The position numbers and the translations under genes were made by a program. Under the pieces are notes generated by a model. It was not told the DNA's origin. It did not search any database and saw nothing but the letters and a program-made list of their open reading frames with translations. DNA of 64,000 bases, from assembly GCA_000149265.1 (NCBI GenBank), contig CH003415.1, positions 905,959-969,958 on the forward strand, read 5' to 3'. Positions 1 through 14,100 of the stretch are shown here, piece by piece. Every line of letters starts with the position of its first letter. Position 1 is the stretch's first letter. Origin of the DNA: Ciona savignyi. Its lineage: Eukaryota > Chordata > Ascidiacea > Phlebobranchia > Cionidae.

Positions 1-1955
1 TTTTATACCAGATGTTGATTGTTCGTTGAAAGGAAAACAAATTTTGAGTTTCTGCACAGATCCTGATTAACCTCCCCCATAACTAATCCCGTTGGTTAAG
101 CATTGGACTAAAATACGAAAGGTTGACGATTCGAAACCATCGGCTGGCTATGCGTCAGGGGTCGGCAACCAGCGGCTCTTATAAGTTTTATTGCTTCTGT
201 AGCGAGCGCTTACTAAGATTAATACTCAGAAGTAAAACAGAGACATTTGTGTGTTGCGTCTTTATCTTACCAAGTGTTGTTTTACTGTTTTTCAAAAATA
301 TTCTTGGTTTTTGCGACTCCCAGTGATTTTTATTTTGAGAATACCGTGCACAAGGTCGTCGACTACTGTTCTAAGCCGAATGGCTATTATGTTTTCTGTA
401 GGATAGTTCATTAGGTAACGCGACTGATACACAATTCTATGTAAAAAAAAACGGTCGATTTTATACATACATTTGATTCTGATTTTAAACAAAAGAATGG
501 CCTTATGTCGACGATCCCATCATGGATTCGAACTTTAGTCAGGTAAAATACAACCAGTCCCCGATTCTAACAGAAGGAATTAGTTTTGCTTATTACCACA
601 CAATGTCCATTGCTAAAATGAAGTCAAAAAATCAATTGCCTCTGAATCTACAAAATTATTACTGCAAATTAATAAACACAAAATATGTGTTCTGGTTGTT
701 CGTGTACTTCACCAACGCACCTGACTAATGAATGGAACGTACAATTGGGTTAAACCAAAACAGCAACGTCCTAATCGTACACAACACACTACAATAGAGA
801 CGCTAGCCGGAGGGTGGTCGCGAGCTGATATGACGATCGCCCTTGTTATGAGCCCCCCTGTGTCCCATTCTCTGAACTAAAACATGAATATCCAACAAAA
901 AAGTAGCCATATAACGACCATAGAATTAATTAATTATTATTTATTGCACTATTATACCGTCCAAAACAGCGTTATGTTACCGTTCTCATATGGCACAACA
1001 CTCACCACAGTAAATGGGTAAAAGCCGTTAAGGAATAAGACATAAACGTGGTTAGAGAAACACTGTCATACCGAGAATGCGAAGCAAAATATTATCTATG
1101 TATAAAGAACAAAAGTATAAAAATTGGCAACGTAAAAGTAGGGTCGGCACTATCTGCGGGTGTGTCGGCTGCTGTTCTTGCCTCGGAGCGACGGTTTGAT
1201 GACGTTTTTGGCGCTCGGGCGCACAGAAAACCATGATGACTGTAAATGGTAGCTGGTTAGCTTATTTAGTTGCGCGTCGGACCGTAAGCCCAAAAGTGAT
1301 TGGATCGAAACTAGCTGACGGTTGTTTTTTCATTAGCTAGACCAGGAATGTCCAAACTTTTATTGTAGTGGGCCGCATTGTCGCTTGAAAAAAATCAATG
1401 GGCCGCAGAACCTATTAATTCAGTGGGCCGCAGAGTCTTATAGTTATACATAACATGTATTCCTGTTGCTTCCATACTATATCCCACTATTACTATGTCC
1501 CTAAAAGCTGACTGATACATTTTAATTAGGCTAAGAATTAAAGTTCAAAATACTACTTGAAGTAAAAATGAATAGCGGGCCGCACAAAAATCTCAGGTGG
1601 GCCGCAGGTTGGACATCCCTGAGCTAGACGGTTGTTTCTTTGGGCAATGCACTTAGTTAACGATGCTTGCAAAGATTATTAAATTAAACAAAAGGTTAGC
1701 GCAACATATCCAACATACAGAAGACAATTTAATAGCTCTTGTATCTGACGGTGGGCACTAGTTTTATGATTTTTCAATTTACAATGAAAAAATACAAAGA
1801 AAACGTCTTTACTTTTTTTGAAGGTTAATTTTTCTATGCAGAATTACCGACTGCAAATTAACGCTAAAAACAAACAATATCACCGACCGCAATGGTCTTG
1901 TGGTTATGTAGGGTGGCCATGCCCAGAGAGGTTCCTGGTTCGCAATTCACTCCGA
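1..1955. other. Intergenic stretch beyond the golgin 3' end
   Basis: I see no convincing coding exon here. The stretch holds one hAT-like MITE (1343-1621) and a SINE-like tRNA head near its right edge (about 1895-1955). A minus-strand AATAAA at 1359-1364, inside the MITE, is a possible distal poly(A) signal for the golgin gene, but nothing else supports it. Confidence 0.5.
1343..1621. mobile_element. hAT-like MITE, copy A (279 bp)
   Basis: The ends form an imperfect terminal inverted repeat (left CAGGAATGTCCAAAC, right GTTGGACATCCCTG). The element is flanked by a perfect 8-bp direct repeat AGCTAGAC (1335-1342 and 1622-1629). Eight-bp duplications and CAG...CTG ends are typical of hAT elements. 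There is no coding capacity, so it is non-autonomous. The interior repeats the phrase GTGGGCCGCA several times. Confidence 0.85.
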
Positions 1956-2113
1956 CTATACTGGTTGTCCTTGTGCAAGGCACTTTAACACGAGTTGCCT
2001 CAATACAGTAGATTCAAACGGTTCAAAAATTCTGACAACTACCCACATTAAATTAACAGTTATTGACTGGGATATACATGGATATGAATATTCATGTTTA
2101 TCTTCGTGAAATA
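1895..2113. repeat. SINE fragments overlapping the predicted golgin stop
   Basis: At 1895-2003 a plus-oriented tRNA-like head (GGTTCGCAATTC resembles a B box) is followed by the CTTGTGCAAGGCACTTTA block that all the local SINEs share. At 2087-2113 lies a short stretch resembling the SINE 3' end in the opposite orientation. Both overlap the predicted last golgin exon. Confidence 0.6.
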
Positions 2114-5100
2114 TAAACGAATTCCCCCCACCCATCCAACTCACCCGGTATTCCATTACTTCCCGCACTAGCTTTTCTTCTTCACTAGTAAAGTGCAACA
2201 CGGCTGAGATTGCCTTGATCAAAGGTTGGGCCTGTCAAGTATTAGTTCGTGACTTTATAGTTTTTTACCATGTCTAACTTTCCACAAAAAATATCCCTTA
2301 CTTTGCGAGGGGCAACGCTAAAGGGAGGGAAAAGCGTGAAGGAGGGAAACTGCTTACCACAACTATGGAAATTAATTTTAAACTCTTATGCCCTAATCTT
2401 CATTTTAGTGCGCAGTTTCCTTTCCCGCCTTTCCGCTTTCCCTCCTTTTAGTTTTCCCCCCTTGCGGGTTGACTTCAAATCAAAGAATTTACAAACGAAT
2501 TTTTAAAACCCCTGATGGTTGCCATGTTAGTAACAGGATAATTACATAACACAAGGTGATCTGACGAGTGCATGTGTGAGAATATTTGTGGTTTAAAAGT
2601 AAGTCTGTGGTTTCATTCGCAGATGGTCTACTTTGTATCATCATGGGTGGGAAGACTGCTTTATTCACAAAACCAAACCTCCGATTAACCCTACAATAAC
2701 CTCACACAATAAAAAACAATAAATAAACCTCCGATTGGCCGCATGATAGAAATCGAAGGACGACGTGCTTGAGATATTTGACCACCACGTCACGTTGATC
2801 CTCACTCAGACTGGGGTCGTCCAGCGATACCTTTCCCGCGAGGAACGACGGCAGGGGGTCTTCATCAGGGGAAACCCCGTTATGAGGGTTGGCAGGGTGC
2901 GCGGGGGCAGAATGGTCGCGTGGGGTTCGTTTGCTGGACGATGATCGTCGTCGGTCTTGCCCCCCTTCCCCCTGTTTCGCCTGTGATGTAATAACATCGT
3001 TTGTTAACATTTGATAAACATATTTTTACATACGGAAAGTGTTAAATGGTTGGCAAATTTTAGTGTGTAAACAAAACAAAAAAAATAAGTATGTTTAGCT
3101 TTTGTGGTTCAACTAATTTTTCCGCCTTATCCGCTTCTCTGTTTAATTTATTCACACATTCTCCCTTACTGTAATAAAGTAGCAAAAAATAAAGTAAACT
3201 AAATCAATGGGTTACTTTAATTTATTACAACTACTGCATGTTACTTTCTGTCGGCCTTGAAGACAGTGAAGTGTCCAAATAAAGAGATTTCAAACTTTCA
3301 GTTTACTGTTAAATTCAAATCGTAGTAAAAACACATCTTTAGTAAACAATCTTTTTAAGTTTACTTAATATGCCTGCCGCTATTCGTGTAATAAAGATTT
3401 TAGATCTGAACCTAACTAGTCTGTACTATAAATGCCTATGCTTAAGTAAAGCACGTTTATTCTATTATAATGCTGCTTTAGATATGTATTTCGAGGCGTA
3501 TTATTTTTTTTTTTATATCTAGCAGATTTTCACAAGTGATAACATGTCAGCCTGTCACCCAAAAGGTTGTGTGATTGAAACTCCTCTCTAGCTAGCAGCT
3601 GTGCTCTTGGACAGGACATTTAACAATAAAAATGACTAGTAGGTTGGACATAATCGCAATGTATCCAACATATACAAAAATTTACAGTAGCTCTGGGCAA
3701 CCGGACTGTGGCTGCAAGGTATTAATGATTTTCATGTGATAACACTGAGTGTTCCATGTAGATAATTATAAATATCACATTCCACCTACAGTAACAACAA
3801 ACTGACCAGTTCTTTCTGGAGCGATTTCTTGACATCGTGCAGTCGCTGTTGGGTGAGTTTGAGACTCCGTTCTCGCTCGACTAATCGTTCGTGGAGCCGA
3901 GCGTTGTCGGCGCGCATCATCTCTACCTCCTCCCCTTCCACGCTCTTATTGTTCTGGGAACAATGGTGATGATGTTTAATCTGCATTGCTTAACTCCAAT
4001 GGTTTCATGGTTTGAACACGAAACAGATTGCGTGGAAGATGCACCCAAGGGTGGGGTTAACACCAGGTGTAAGGAAACTCACTGTTCTGTCCCCAGTTTA
4101 ATTTATACCTCATCGCATGCATCACCAATTAAAACCGCATGATTGGGTATGGGATGCATGCAATATGTGGCCCGTCCTGGATTTGCAATCTTTTCATGTT
4201 AGTTCTGTAGTGAACGGAACCTGGTGTTGTATTGTAATTCTTGGACTTCTGTAGTTAACAGAAGTAAAAGGCACAAATTTATGGTTAACGTCACCTTGCC
4301 ACGCCGCCACCTCACTACTTTGTACGTTTTTCCAAGTCATTAAAATACACGACAAATCAAAGTGGCGCGCAAGGCTAAATTCTGACAAATGTCCGAAAAG
4401 ATTAGGCACAAGGCGCTGCCAAAACACTCACCTTCAAACAAGCAATCTCCTTCTTACACTCCAACATCTCCGAGGCTCGTGATTCAATGGTGGCTTCCAA
4501 ATCCTTCACCTGTAAACATCGAGTTGTTAAACTGGACAACGACATTAATTTTTGTTTGAAAATTTAAGATTTACAACTAAGCAAAATCTTAAAAATTTAA
4601 GATTTACAACTTAGGAAAATCTCAAAGAATAAAGATTTAAATTGACTTGGTTAAAATCTGAATATTTATTATTGAAACAGCCTAAAATCATTAGGAGCAA
4701 GTGACAAAAGAGCATTTATATATTAATATTCATGATTTGGCTGTCCTATTTTTAATACATTAGTTTGTAATCTGCATATTTTCTGAAAGTCCTGCGTAGT
4801 GCTGGGTGATATTTCACAGCCCACAACTGGGATTTAAGATCGTAAACGCATAATCACCGTCTGAGTGAGAACTACGACTTCTCCCACTTTCGCTTCAAAC
4901 GTTTCTCGACATCGATCGAGTTCGTTGTCTCTCTCCACTAGGAGGCACGAGGCGTCAGAGAGCTTACTCGTCACTACAGACATCTCTTCTTCCGTTCGCT
5001 TCAATTTCTCCCCCATTGTTGCTAGTTCTGAAATGGACAGTTTGTTAGCTCAGTTGGTTAAAATGTTGGCCCACTGTCAAAGGTGGTACCAGTTACCCAA

Positions 5101-8100
5101 CCGTTGTGTTCCTGGGAAAGGCACTCAGTGGAGTCTAAATACAGTGAATGAATTGGTTACTAAATCTAAAAAAACTTTTTCAATTATACATAGCATACTT
5201 TAATAGCTCCAGAAACATGACAATAGCTTCAAATAACCGACAATAGCTCCAGTAACCAGGTGGGCATGAGTTAAACTGTGGGCATTTGTATTCATTTTAA
5301 ATCTAGGAGAATACACATAAATATGCTTTACAACCACCAAGGACATTAATCAATAATGGCTATTGAGCCGAATGGTTAGCACAATCTATTTATGATTGTA
5401 TAAGACCGATCTTGTCAACGCGACCAAAGCGAGACTATAAAAAAGAGAAAATAGAACAAAAACCATCTTCATTTAAAAATTAGCCCTGTAAAAATGAGAA
5501 GTCTAGGGCTGTGCAAATTCATAAAAAAAACTATTAACAGATTCCACAATAATTTAATCTGCATTTCTGACTGACTTTCCGTCACAGCCCTTATGAGAAC
5601 ACAAAACAACCTTTTTCAATTTGTGATGCATGTTCATCAGACTGCTGCAGCTTCTTTGCTGAGTCGGCGATTTCTGCCAAATTTGTTTCCAACCTTTGTT
5701 TCCAGTCGTCTCGGTTCGATCTCAGTTCTTCCATGGATTTCAACATCTCGCAGTTCAATCGCTCTTTGCTCATTACCTCCTCCTATGGTAGTATTGGTTG
5801 ATTTGAGTAACTAGGAACCGTAAGCTTAGTAATCTATTATGTTGGGGAAAACTAAAAGGAGGGAAAGCGGGAAGGAGGGAGAATGCACATTAAAATGAAG
5901 ATTATGACTCTACAGTTAGTTTTAAACATGGGGGTGGAGTTAGGGTTAATTCTGGGGTCAAGATTAGTGTTTAGGGAAAACTTTTTTAATTATATACAAC
6001 ACACTGCAATAGCTTTAGTAACTGGGTTGTAAAAACAGGGTAAGCTGATGATTACAGGTGGGATAACACCATTTATAACATCAAAGGTAATAATATGAAA
6101 ACCCCACCTTTATTCAATGGCATATTGCATATTGTGATGTGTAAGCATTTAAAACCGTATTTTTCACATTTAATTATGTTTGAATGGCATACTCTTTAAC
6201 CACATAAAGCCTAATGTGTTGAGTATACAGCAAAAAATACTTCCATATTTGAACAATAGAAAAACAGTTTTTTACTTTGTTTAACCATGGCTAGGAATAA
6301 AGCCATGGCCTTTATTACATGGAAGATCGTTAACTACCTTTCACTTAAAGTCAGGGTACAAGGGTATTGCGAATGGGATAACGGGTTAAAAGATATATCG
6401 AGGATTATTGTCGGATAACTCGACCCACAACATGACCAACGATATTGTGTTGTGTTATTCATTTCAGATATAAATGTTCACCCAATATATCACTGGATTC
6501 GGGTGATATCCGATAAGTTCCTTGCCAAAGGTTGAAATTTACTAACTAGGATAGAACAGGATATTCATAATTATCCCCATGAATGGGAAAACCAAGGGGT
6601 TTAACACACGAGCAATCGTCAGATCACCTCGCGCCCATCGTCGGGTTACCGGAGCTATTGCAGTGTGTTGTGGATAAATCACAAGTTCCTTCCATTTGGT
6701 AGAACCCATTAATCAGCTGGGTTCAGGCAATGTCCGTAAAGTGCCTTGCCCAAGGACACGACCGACCAGCTAGCGACATCTTTCGAACCTGCAACCTTTC
6801 GGTTCAAAGGGGATTCAAAGATCGCACTAAACCACCAGACTAACCGATCAGACGAATTTTCAACTAAATAAACATCTTACGGTGTCACTTAATTTGACTT
6901 TGTGGTTGATTTTATTGTGTATTCTGCGCATATATTTTTATTGTGTATATATTGTGTATATTTTTTTATGCTTTGTGTGGTTAAGGATTTATAAGTTCAA
7001 ACAGCCAATAAGTGGGTTGAAGTGTGGTTCAAGAACTGATAAGTGAGTAAGCACTTAAAATATTACAAACCTATCTTTCTCAAGCTGAAATTATTTTTGT
7101 TGTATAAAAATGGGAAAACTACCAAGCCTTTAAAACGTTTTAATGATTTTTAAAAACTGGGGCAAAAAATTAATAAACTAAACTAAAAAAAAAAGATTTA
7201 TAAATGGGGGTGAAATATCATCCCAACAACACGACTGAAATGTAACTGTTTAAGATGTCTAAAAATTCTTAAATGGGGGTGGAATGTCACTCCATTGACA
7301 TAGGTGGAGTGTAGACACAACTCACCACTTTTGTAGCCATATCCCTGTTTAGCATAGAAATCTCTTGTTCAAGTTGATCAACTTGTATCTTGTGATCAGA
7401 CTTCAATTCTTTGTTTTCATCCTGTGAAGGAGATTAAACTATTGCGGAGAAGCAGATATTTAAAAACCCTGGAACAGTCGTCTAAATACACAGATTTGGT
7501 AAAGAAATCTGATTTTATATTATGTAATTTGTACCTTAACGTCCATTATTCATCTTGCGACCAGTTATGATCCTATAACCTTAAAGCTGAAAGTCACCAC
7601 ACCAAACCACCACAAGCAGGGTTTTCAAATGTATATCCTCAGATATAAAACAACTCTTGGAAAATTTATCACTCACAATTAGGGTTGCAGCGATTCTTGT
7701 ATAAAGTATGGGTAATCGCGATTATTGTTGAGTAAACATGGGGAATACCCACAATATAAAATAAACCTCGAATTAAAATGCATTTTTTATGACACTAATA
7801 TTATAATTTGACCTTAAGACTTCCAAATCAACCTTATTTCTAATTTATGCAATAAACTTATAAACTGATGTGTCAAACCTAACTACGCTTTATACCGTAC
7901 CTACTTAGGAATAGGCCATGTATTTGCAACAACAGGGAATAAGTTTAACAGATGTCGATAAGCATAGTTTAAGCATGGTAATGTGTGCAAAAAGAAATTA
8001 AATTACACAATAAAGTTTCCCTGATAAATAATGCGGTTGTGATACGATAATCGGGATATGAATTTATTAGTATCATAGCTGAGTAGTGACGTGACTTTTG

Positions 8101-11100
8101 ATATATCATTCTTGAAAGCTCATTTCGAAATTTATCAATAAATATACTCTCGTGTATCTATTTAATCATTTTATGAGCGTTTTTTTTTAAACACACAAGT
8201 TAAAAGTCATTTTTTTAAAATTGTGTTTAATATTTTGATATCAGGATATGACAATAAGTGTTTATTTAGCAGTGGTAAAGTCATTTTACAATCACCACCT
8301 CCCGCCTTTTTTAACTCCGGGGAAAAACATGGACAACATATACCACAGACTTTGTATCGTATTTACCTTCACTTGTTGAAGCATATTGGTGGCAAGTTCT
8401 CGCTCCGAGATGATTCTCTCAATCTCACACCTCAACTTCCTCTCTCTCTCACTCGACGTGTCCTGCAACTCTGTCACATGTTGCTTGGACTTCGACATCT
8501 GCAGTTCGTGGATGGTTTCCTGGGGAAAAAGAACTTGGGTGTATTTTATTTTCACCTATAGTATAAACTGTCTGGACCACCACAACTAAAGTCATTTCCC
8601 AACCCCTTCCCCCACTGTACTGGTTATTATGAGGAAACACTCTTCTTTGGTTGTAAGGAGACATATGTATATATATTCGTAAATTGTTCAGATTTTATTT
8701 TTCCATGACATGCTATAATGGCTGAGATTTTGCTGAATTTTTTTCTGAATCCTCCTTGCTGTATTGTATGTTAAATTATTATTATTGAAAAAGCGAAAAT
8801 TAAATAAATTTAATTAATAAGATAAACTGGTTTCAAAAAAAGAAAATTAATAAGATAAACTGGTTTCAACTCATTTTGTTATTTTGCCAGAGTGGCTTTA
8901 TTTATGTATAAAAATAGGAAAGGAAATGGGAAAAAGACGTTAAAAAGACAGTAATCAAAAGACATCTATTAAACACACAAAATTAAAACTATCAAAACAA
9001 GTCAAGGTAGAACTGTTAAAACACATTAATGGCTTCTCACCATTTCAATCAGTTTTGCTTCCAATTCGGATATTTGCATGAGGATGTTGTTGTTGTGTGA
9101 TGTCAGATCTTCGTTGATTTGTTGACGTGATGTCAACTCCAAGGTGAACGCATCAACCTTCATGTTAACTTCTTATTTGATTCAATGAATCACTAAATCA
9201 CTTAATCGAGCTACTAGTTATCCTAAGATGAACTGTTATGATCGGCCGGTAGTGTGTTTAAGCAGCAAGCAGTAAGTTTTGGGAAAACCAAACACTCGCT
9301 GTTTGATTTTATTCTTAGTAAACTGTTAATCAGCTGATTACCGAACATGGTTTTAATAAGTTGAACAAAATTGAAGCAATGTCTTAAAATCTCCAGTAAC
9401 TCGATGGTGGGCATAGGGTAAACTAACAATTTTTTAACCTAATAATACACTGGGTTCACGCGAGGTTATTATTTTACTCCAACCAACTTAGCCAGGCCTG
9501 GGTTTTTAACCAACAATATGTTTATTCCATGATCAGTTATATGTGGCATCACTAAAAGGGGGGAAACTGCACACCAAAATTAAGAAAACTACTTTATACG
9601 CTACCCTAAACACTAATTTACACCGCAAAACCAACCCTAACTCCAACATTATGTTTAAAACTGACTCTAATGTCATAATCTTTATTTTAGTATGCAGTTT
9701 CCCTCCTTCCCTTCTTTTAGTTTTCCCCTTATCTATATTAAGTGTTATCTCATCAAATACAACCCCTAACACACAGGTAAAATAAGTATCTTATCTTTAA
9801 CAGGGGACAACCATGTAACCTTTTCTTTTAGTTCCATCTTTAAGTCCTCCAATGCCTTGTCTTTCTGTAGAATCTCTTCTCTGTCTTCCACGATTTTAGA
9901 GCTCAAGTTTGAAACTTGTTTTTCTAGTGAGTTGATTTTATCGGACCATGTTGATTTGATGTTGACTAGTTGCTGACGGGATTCTTCAAGTTTGTTCTCG
10001 AGTTGAATTCTCTGCAGTTGCAAGTTGATTGAAATTCGATTCATGTTTATCCTTGTTAAAGGTCGAGAAAGGGCTTTTTATTCTCTGACCCACTGTTACG
10101 TTACCGAGTCTATTGCAGTGTGTTATATATGAAGAGAGATTACTAGTTTTAAATGAAATCATTAAACCACTCGGTTCAAGCAATGTCCATTTAGTGTCTC
10201 TCTGAAGGACAAAACTATATTAATATCAGCTGGTTTTAATACCACAATCTTTTTGCTGACTGTTCACGTGTGCATGTATGTGTGTGTGTTTATGTGTGCC
10301 TGCTTTTTTAAATGTACGTGTAAGTGCGTACGCATGTTTGTATGTATATGTGCATTCATGTGTGTACATGACAGTTAGTGTGTATGTGCATGCATATGTA
10401 TGTGTGTGTGTATGTGCATATATATGTGTGTATGACTATGTGCATGTATATGTATATGTATGTGCATGTATATGATGTGTGTAAGTGCAAGTATGCATGT
10501 GTTGGACTTACATCAGCATGAAGGACTTGAAGTCGTTCATCCTCTGGAAGTTTATCAGTGTTTTCCCGCTGTTCCATTGATTTCAACTTATCCTCCAGGT
10601 GGTTGATTAAACTTTCTCGCTCTGCATTTTCCGTTTTCATCTGCAGCATAAAGGTGCATCAGGTGACATTTAATATACTTGAGTGATCAAGTGGTCTAGG
10701 GCAGTGGTTCTCAAACTTTTTAGAGTTGGGACCCACTATTAATTACCACAATTTATGGCAACCCACTTAACTTTATATATAGTTGTTGTAACATGTGTGA
10801 GAGACGAAAGGTTCAATGACCTTAGGTCAGGTGAAGATCACGCCACGATTCAAGATTGTGTGATGTCACAATTATGATAATTTCCCCTTGGTTTTTGTAT
10901 AGGAAATAGCCAGTTTAGTTAATCAGAGCTTTCTATAACTTTTCACGACCCACCAAGATTCCTTTCGCGACCCACCGGTGGGTCGCGACCCATAGTTTGA
11001 GAAACGCTGGTCTAGGGGATTAAAATTGTAGGTGGTGACCAGACGGGAGCCAGGTTTAATCTGCACCCTGGCCACTTTTTGTATAGTTGTGTCCTGGGGT

Positions 11101-14100
11101 GAGTGACTGAACAGGCATTTTCATGATGTTAATCCTATTTAAAGTTGTATTAAGTATAAATTCGGTCCAAAACAACAATAAAATTTGCAATTCAAGAGTA
11201 AAAATCCTACAATACACCAGATATCATACTAAACCATTGGGAAACATTTTATCGCATATTTCGTAAAACGGTGTTTGATTTTTAAGATTACCACAAATTT
11301 AAATAATTTTCATTTTGAATAATTTATATTACAAGCGGCTACTATAGCTAAAAACAGTGGGGCAACATTAACTAATTTTACAAGTTTCGCATGTTGAACT
11401 AAGACAGAGAATATAAAAACTTTGCAGGAATCCCTTTAGAAGCAATAAAAAAAAATTAAGTCTAAGACACCCAGAAAATGAACCCATGTACTATTGCCAT
11501 AAACTTGTTTTGCCAGGGATGCAAAAAATAATAATTTCGTATGCATGTTGGTTATAATGTTTTATTCTTAATTTAAAAATATTATGTTGAAATTATTTTA
11601 AACTATGCTAAAAAAAAAATATTATGTTGAAATTATTTTAAACTAAATTAAAATCCAACTGGAATTTTCAGGTGTGGCATATTTGAAATTTCTAAAAGTA
11701 ACTGAAAAAAAGCTTACTATTTTTTAAGAGTCACAAGTTGATTTATTCAAACCTTAATGAATGTTAAAAAGCTTAAAAAACTACTAAATGTTAATTAACA
11801 TTAGGGGGACAATTCGAGAGGTATACATGCAGTTTGTACATCTGGTACCTCTTATTTTATACCTATGAATAAACCATACTGTATTTGCAAACTATTACTA
11901 CATCTAGTGTTACATCTAGACCCACCTGTGCAAGAATTGTTTCGTTGTTGTGTTTTAAAGCTTCATATTTCTCTATCAAGCTACTGTAAGTGTTTTCTAA
12001 CGACGATAAGCTACTACGCGTCTACAATAAAAAACGTGGGTATTAATTAACTAGCACCACTTTAAAAGTGAAATCTATAGACTAAATCTCACCTTCTGTA
12101 GGTCTAGAGCTAAACACGAGAGTTTCTCTCGCAAGCTTGAATTGTCCATGGACAAGGATTTGATTGTTGCTTCATTCGCACTTTTACAAGTGTTTAAACT
12201 CTCTCTGTTACAACGGTAAAAATAGGATGTTTATAGGATGTCTATCATCTAAAAGGTTGTGGGATCGCAACCAAATTCTGGCTATTATGCTGAAAAGGGT
12301 TTACAAAAACTTTGTCTAAACGCGTGTTTATATAGGGTTAAACAAAAAGCCTATTCATCATACTAAACACACTGAAAAGGTTTTAGTTGGCATGATTTTT
12401 TATGCTTGTGAGAAGTGATCATGACAGTAGTTTTAACACGCCCACTAATAGTATCACACCGATTCTTTAAAAACTCACTTTTCGGCAGTTACTTGCTTTA
12501 GTGATGCTTCCGCTGTATGGATGGTGGTGGTTGATTCACGGAGAAGCGACTCTAACTCATCATTTCGATCTCGACTTTGAATTAGATCCGCTAAATGAGA
12601 ATCACGGCTAATCTGGAGTTCTTTGGCCTCTTTTTCGCTCTTCAGTAACTGCATATAAGAGGTACTAACTATTTAAAGATTTGAATAAATAATTGTTCAA
12701 CCAGGCTATTATTCGAGATTTAACCTGAAACAAGGCAAAACATTAATATTGTAAAATGTCCCATGTGTGTGTGGACTGCTTGATTTGTTAAATGGTTGAG
12801 TTAATTATTTTTTTTGGTCTAAGTCACTAGGTGGTCGTGTTTGCTCTAAATCCATTTAGTCTTTAGTTGTGCAATTAACAATAGCATAAAAACGTTTTTC
12901 CCTTTGTAACATTATACAACACAATTGATTGCTCTGGTAATCTTACGAATGATAATTTTCAGTGTTAAATGCATATGCGATACTCTGATAGAAAAAATTA
13001 TACAAACCAAACTTATTTGGTGAATGGCAACCATACTTGGCGCCTGATATTAAACTTTCACATTCAGGCATTCCGAAATGCAATTCAACCTTATTTGCCA
13101 ATTTCCTATAAAAGGGAGTCTGCCACTTTATAGCATTCTTGAGTCAAGTGAATTATTGATTTTAAATAGGATGAAGTGGCGTTTCAAAATGTCAAGATAA
13201 CTATTAAAAGTAACATTATTCTATTACCAAGTGTTTTAATTTGGCGAGTTCTTGATTTTGAAGGTCATGTAGTTCTTCTGAATTGTCTCGTTTTTCAAAA
13301 AACTCGGATTTCATTCGTTCAAAAACATCTTTTCCCTTTTCCCATTCATCAACTGATTTCTTCAGTTTTTCGTTTTCCTACAAGATCAAAAAAATAAATT
13401 TTTAATAGAATACTTAATTTTAAAATTTTATATATCCTGTAAGAACTATAAAATCATTGAAGTCCATCTAGAACAGGGGTTCCCAAGCTTTTCTCAGGAC
13501 GACCCCAAAGACAACTTTCAAGTGTCCAGTGCGACCCAAGGTCAATATATATTTTTTCACGAAACTTTGGACTAGTTTAGAGCCTCTTTCACTGGACTTT
13601 GAGTTTGGTCATTTATAAAAAAAGCATGGATTAGAAAAAAAGTCAACTGCTTGATAGCCATTATATGCTATTTTGATTGAAAACTGAAAAGCCTAACCTA
13701 CTCTTTCACTGCTATTCCAAATATAAATTAAATATTAGTTCCAATACTTGTCAGCCTACTGATAGCAAACTATCTTTGCTGCAAAGTACATACAAACAAT
13801 TCAAGTCTGCAAATCAACAACGTGTCATTCCATTATGAACAATCAAACAGTGATTTTTCGATAGCATAAGTACAGACTTAGTTAGAGTGATGCCTATAAG
13901 CCTGTTTTACAGTAAGCCATGGTACAAACTGCTAAATTTAACATGGTTTGTCAAATCTTAGATGTTTTGTACATCCATTATTACCATACCTCACTGACCC
14001 CACCGACCCCATGACCTGTTTGCGACCCCACCTACTTATCACTCCGACCCCATTTTGGGTCGCGACCCCTGGTTTGGGAACCCCTGATCTAGAAAGTCAA

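Noticed and set aside
10278..10475. Open frame rich in Cys, Val and Tyr on the plus strand
   Set aside because: It is a translation of the TG microsatellite next to a golgin exon.
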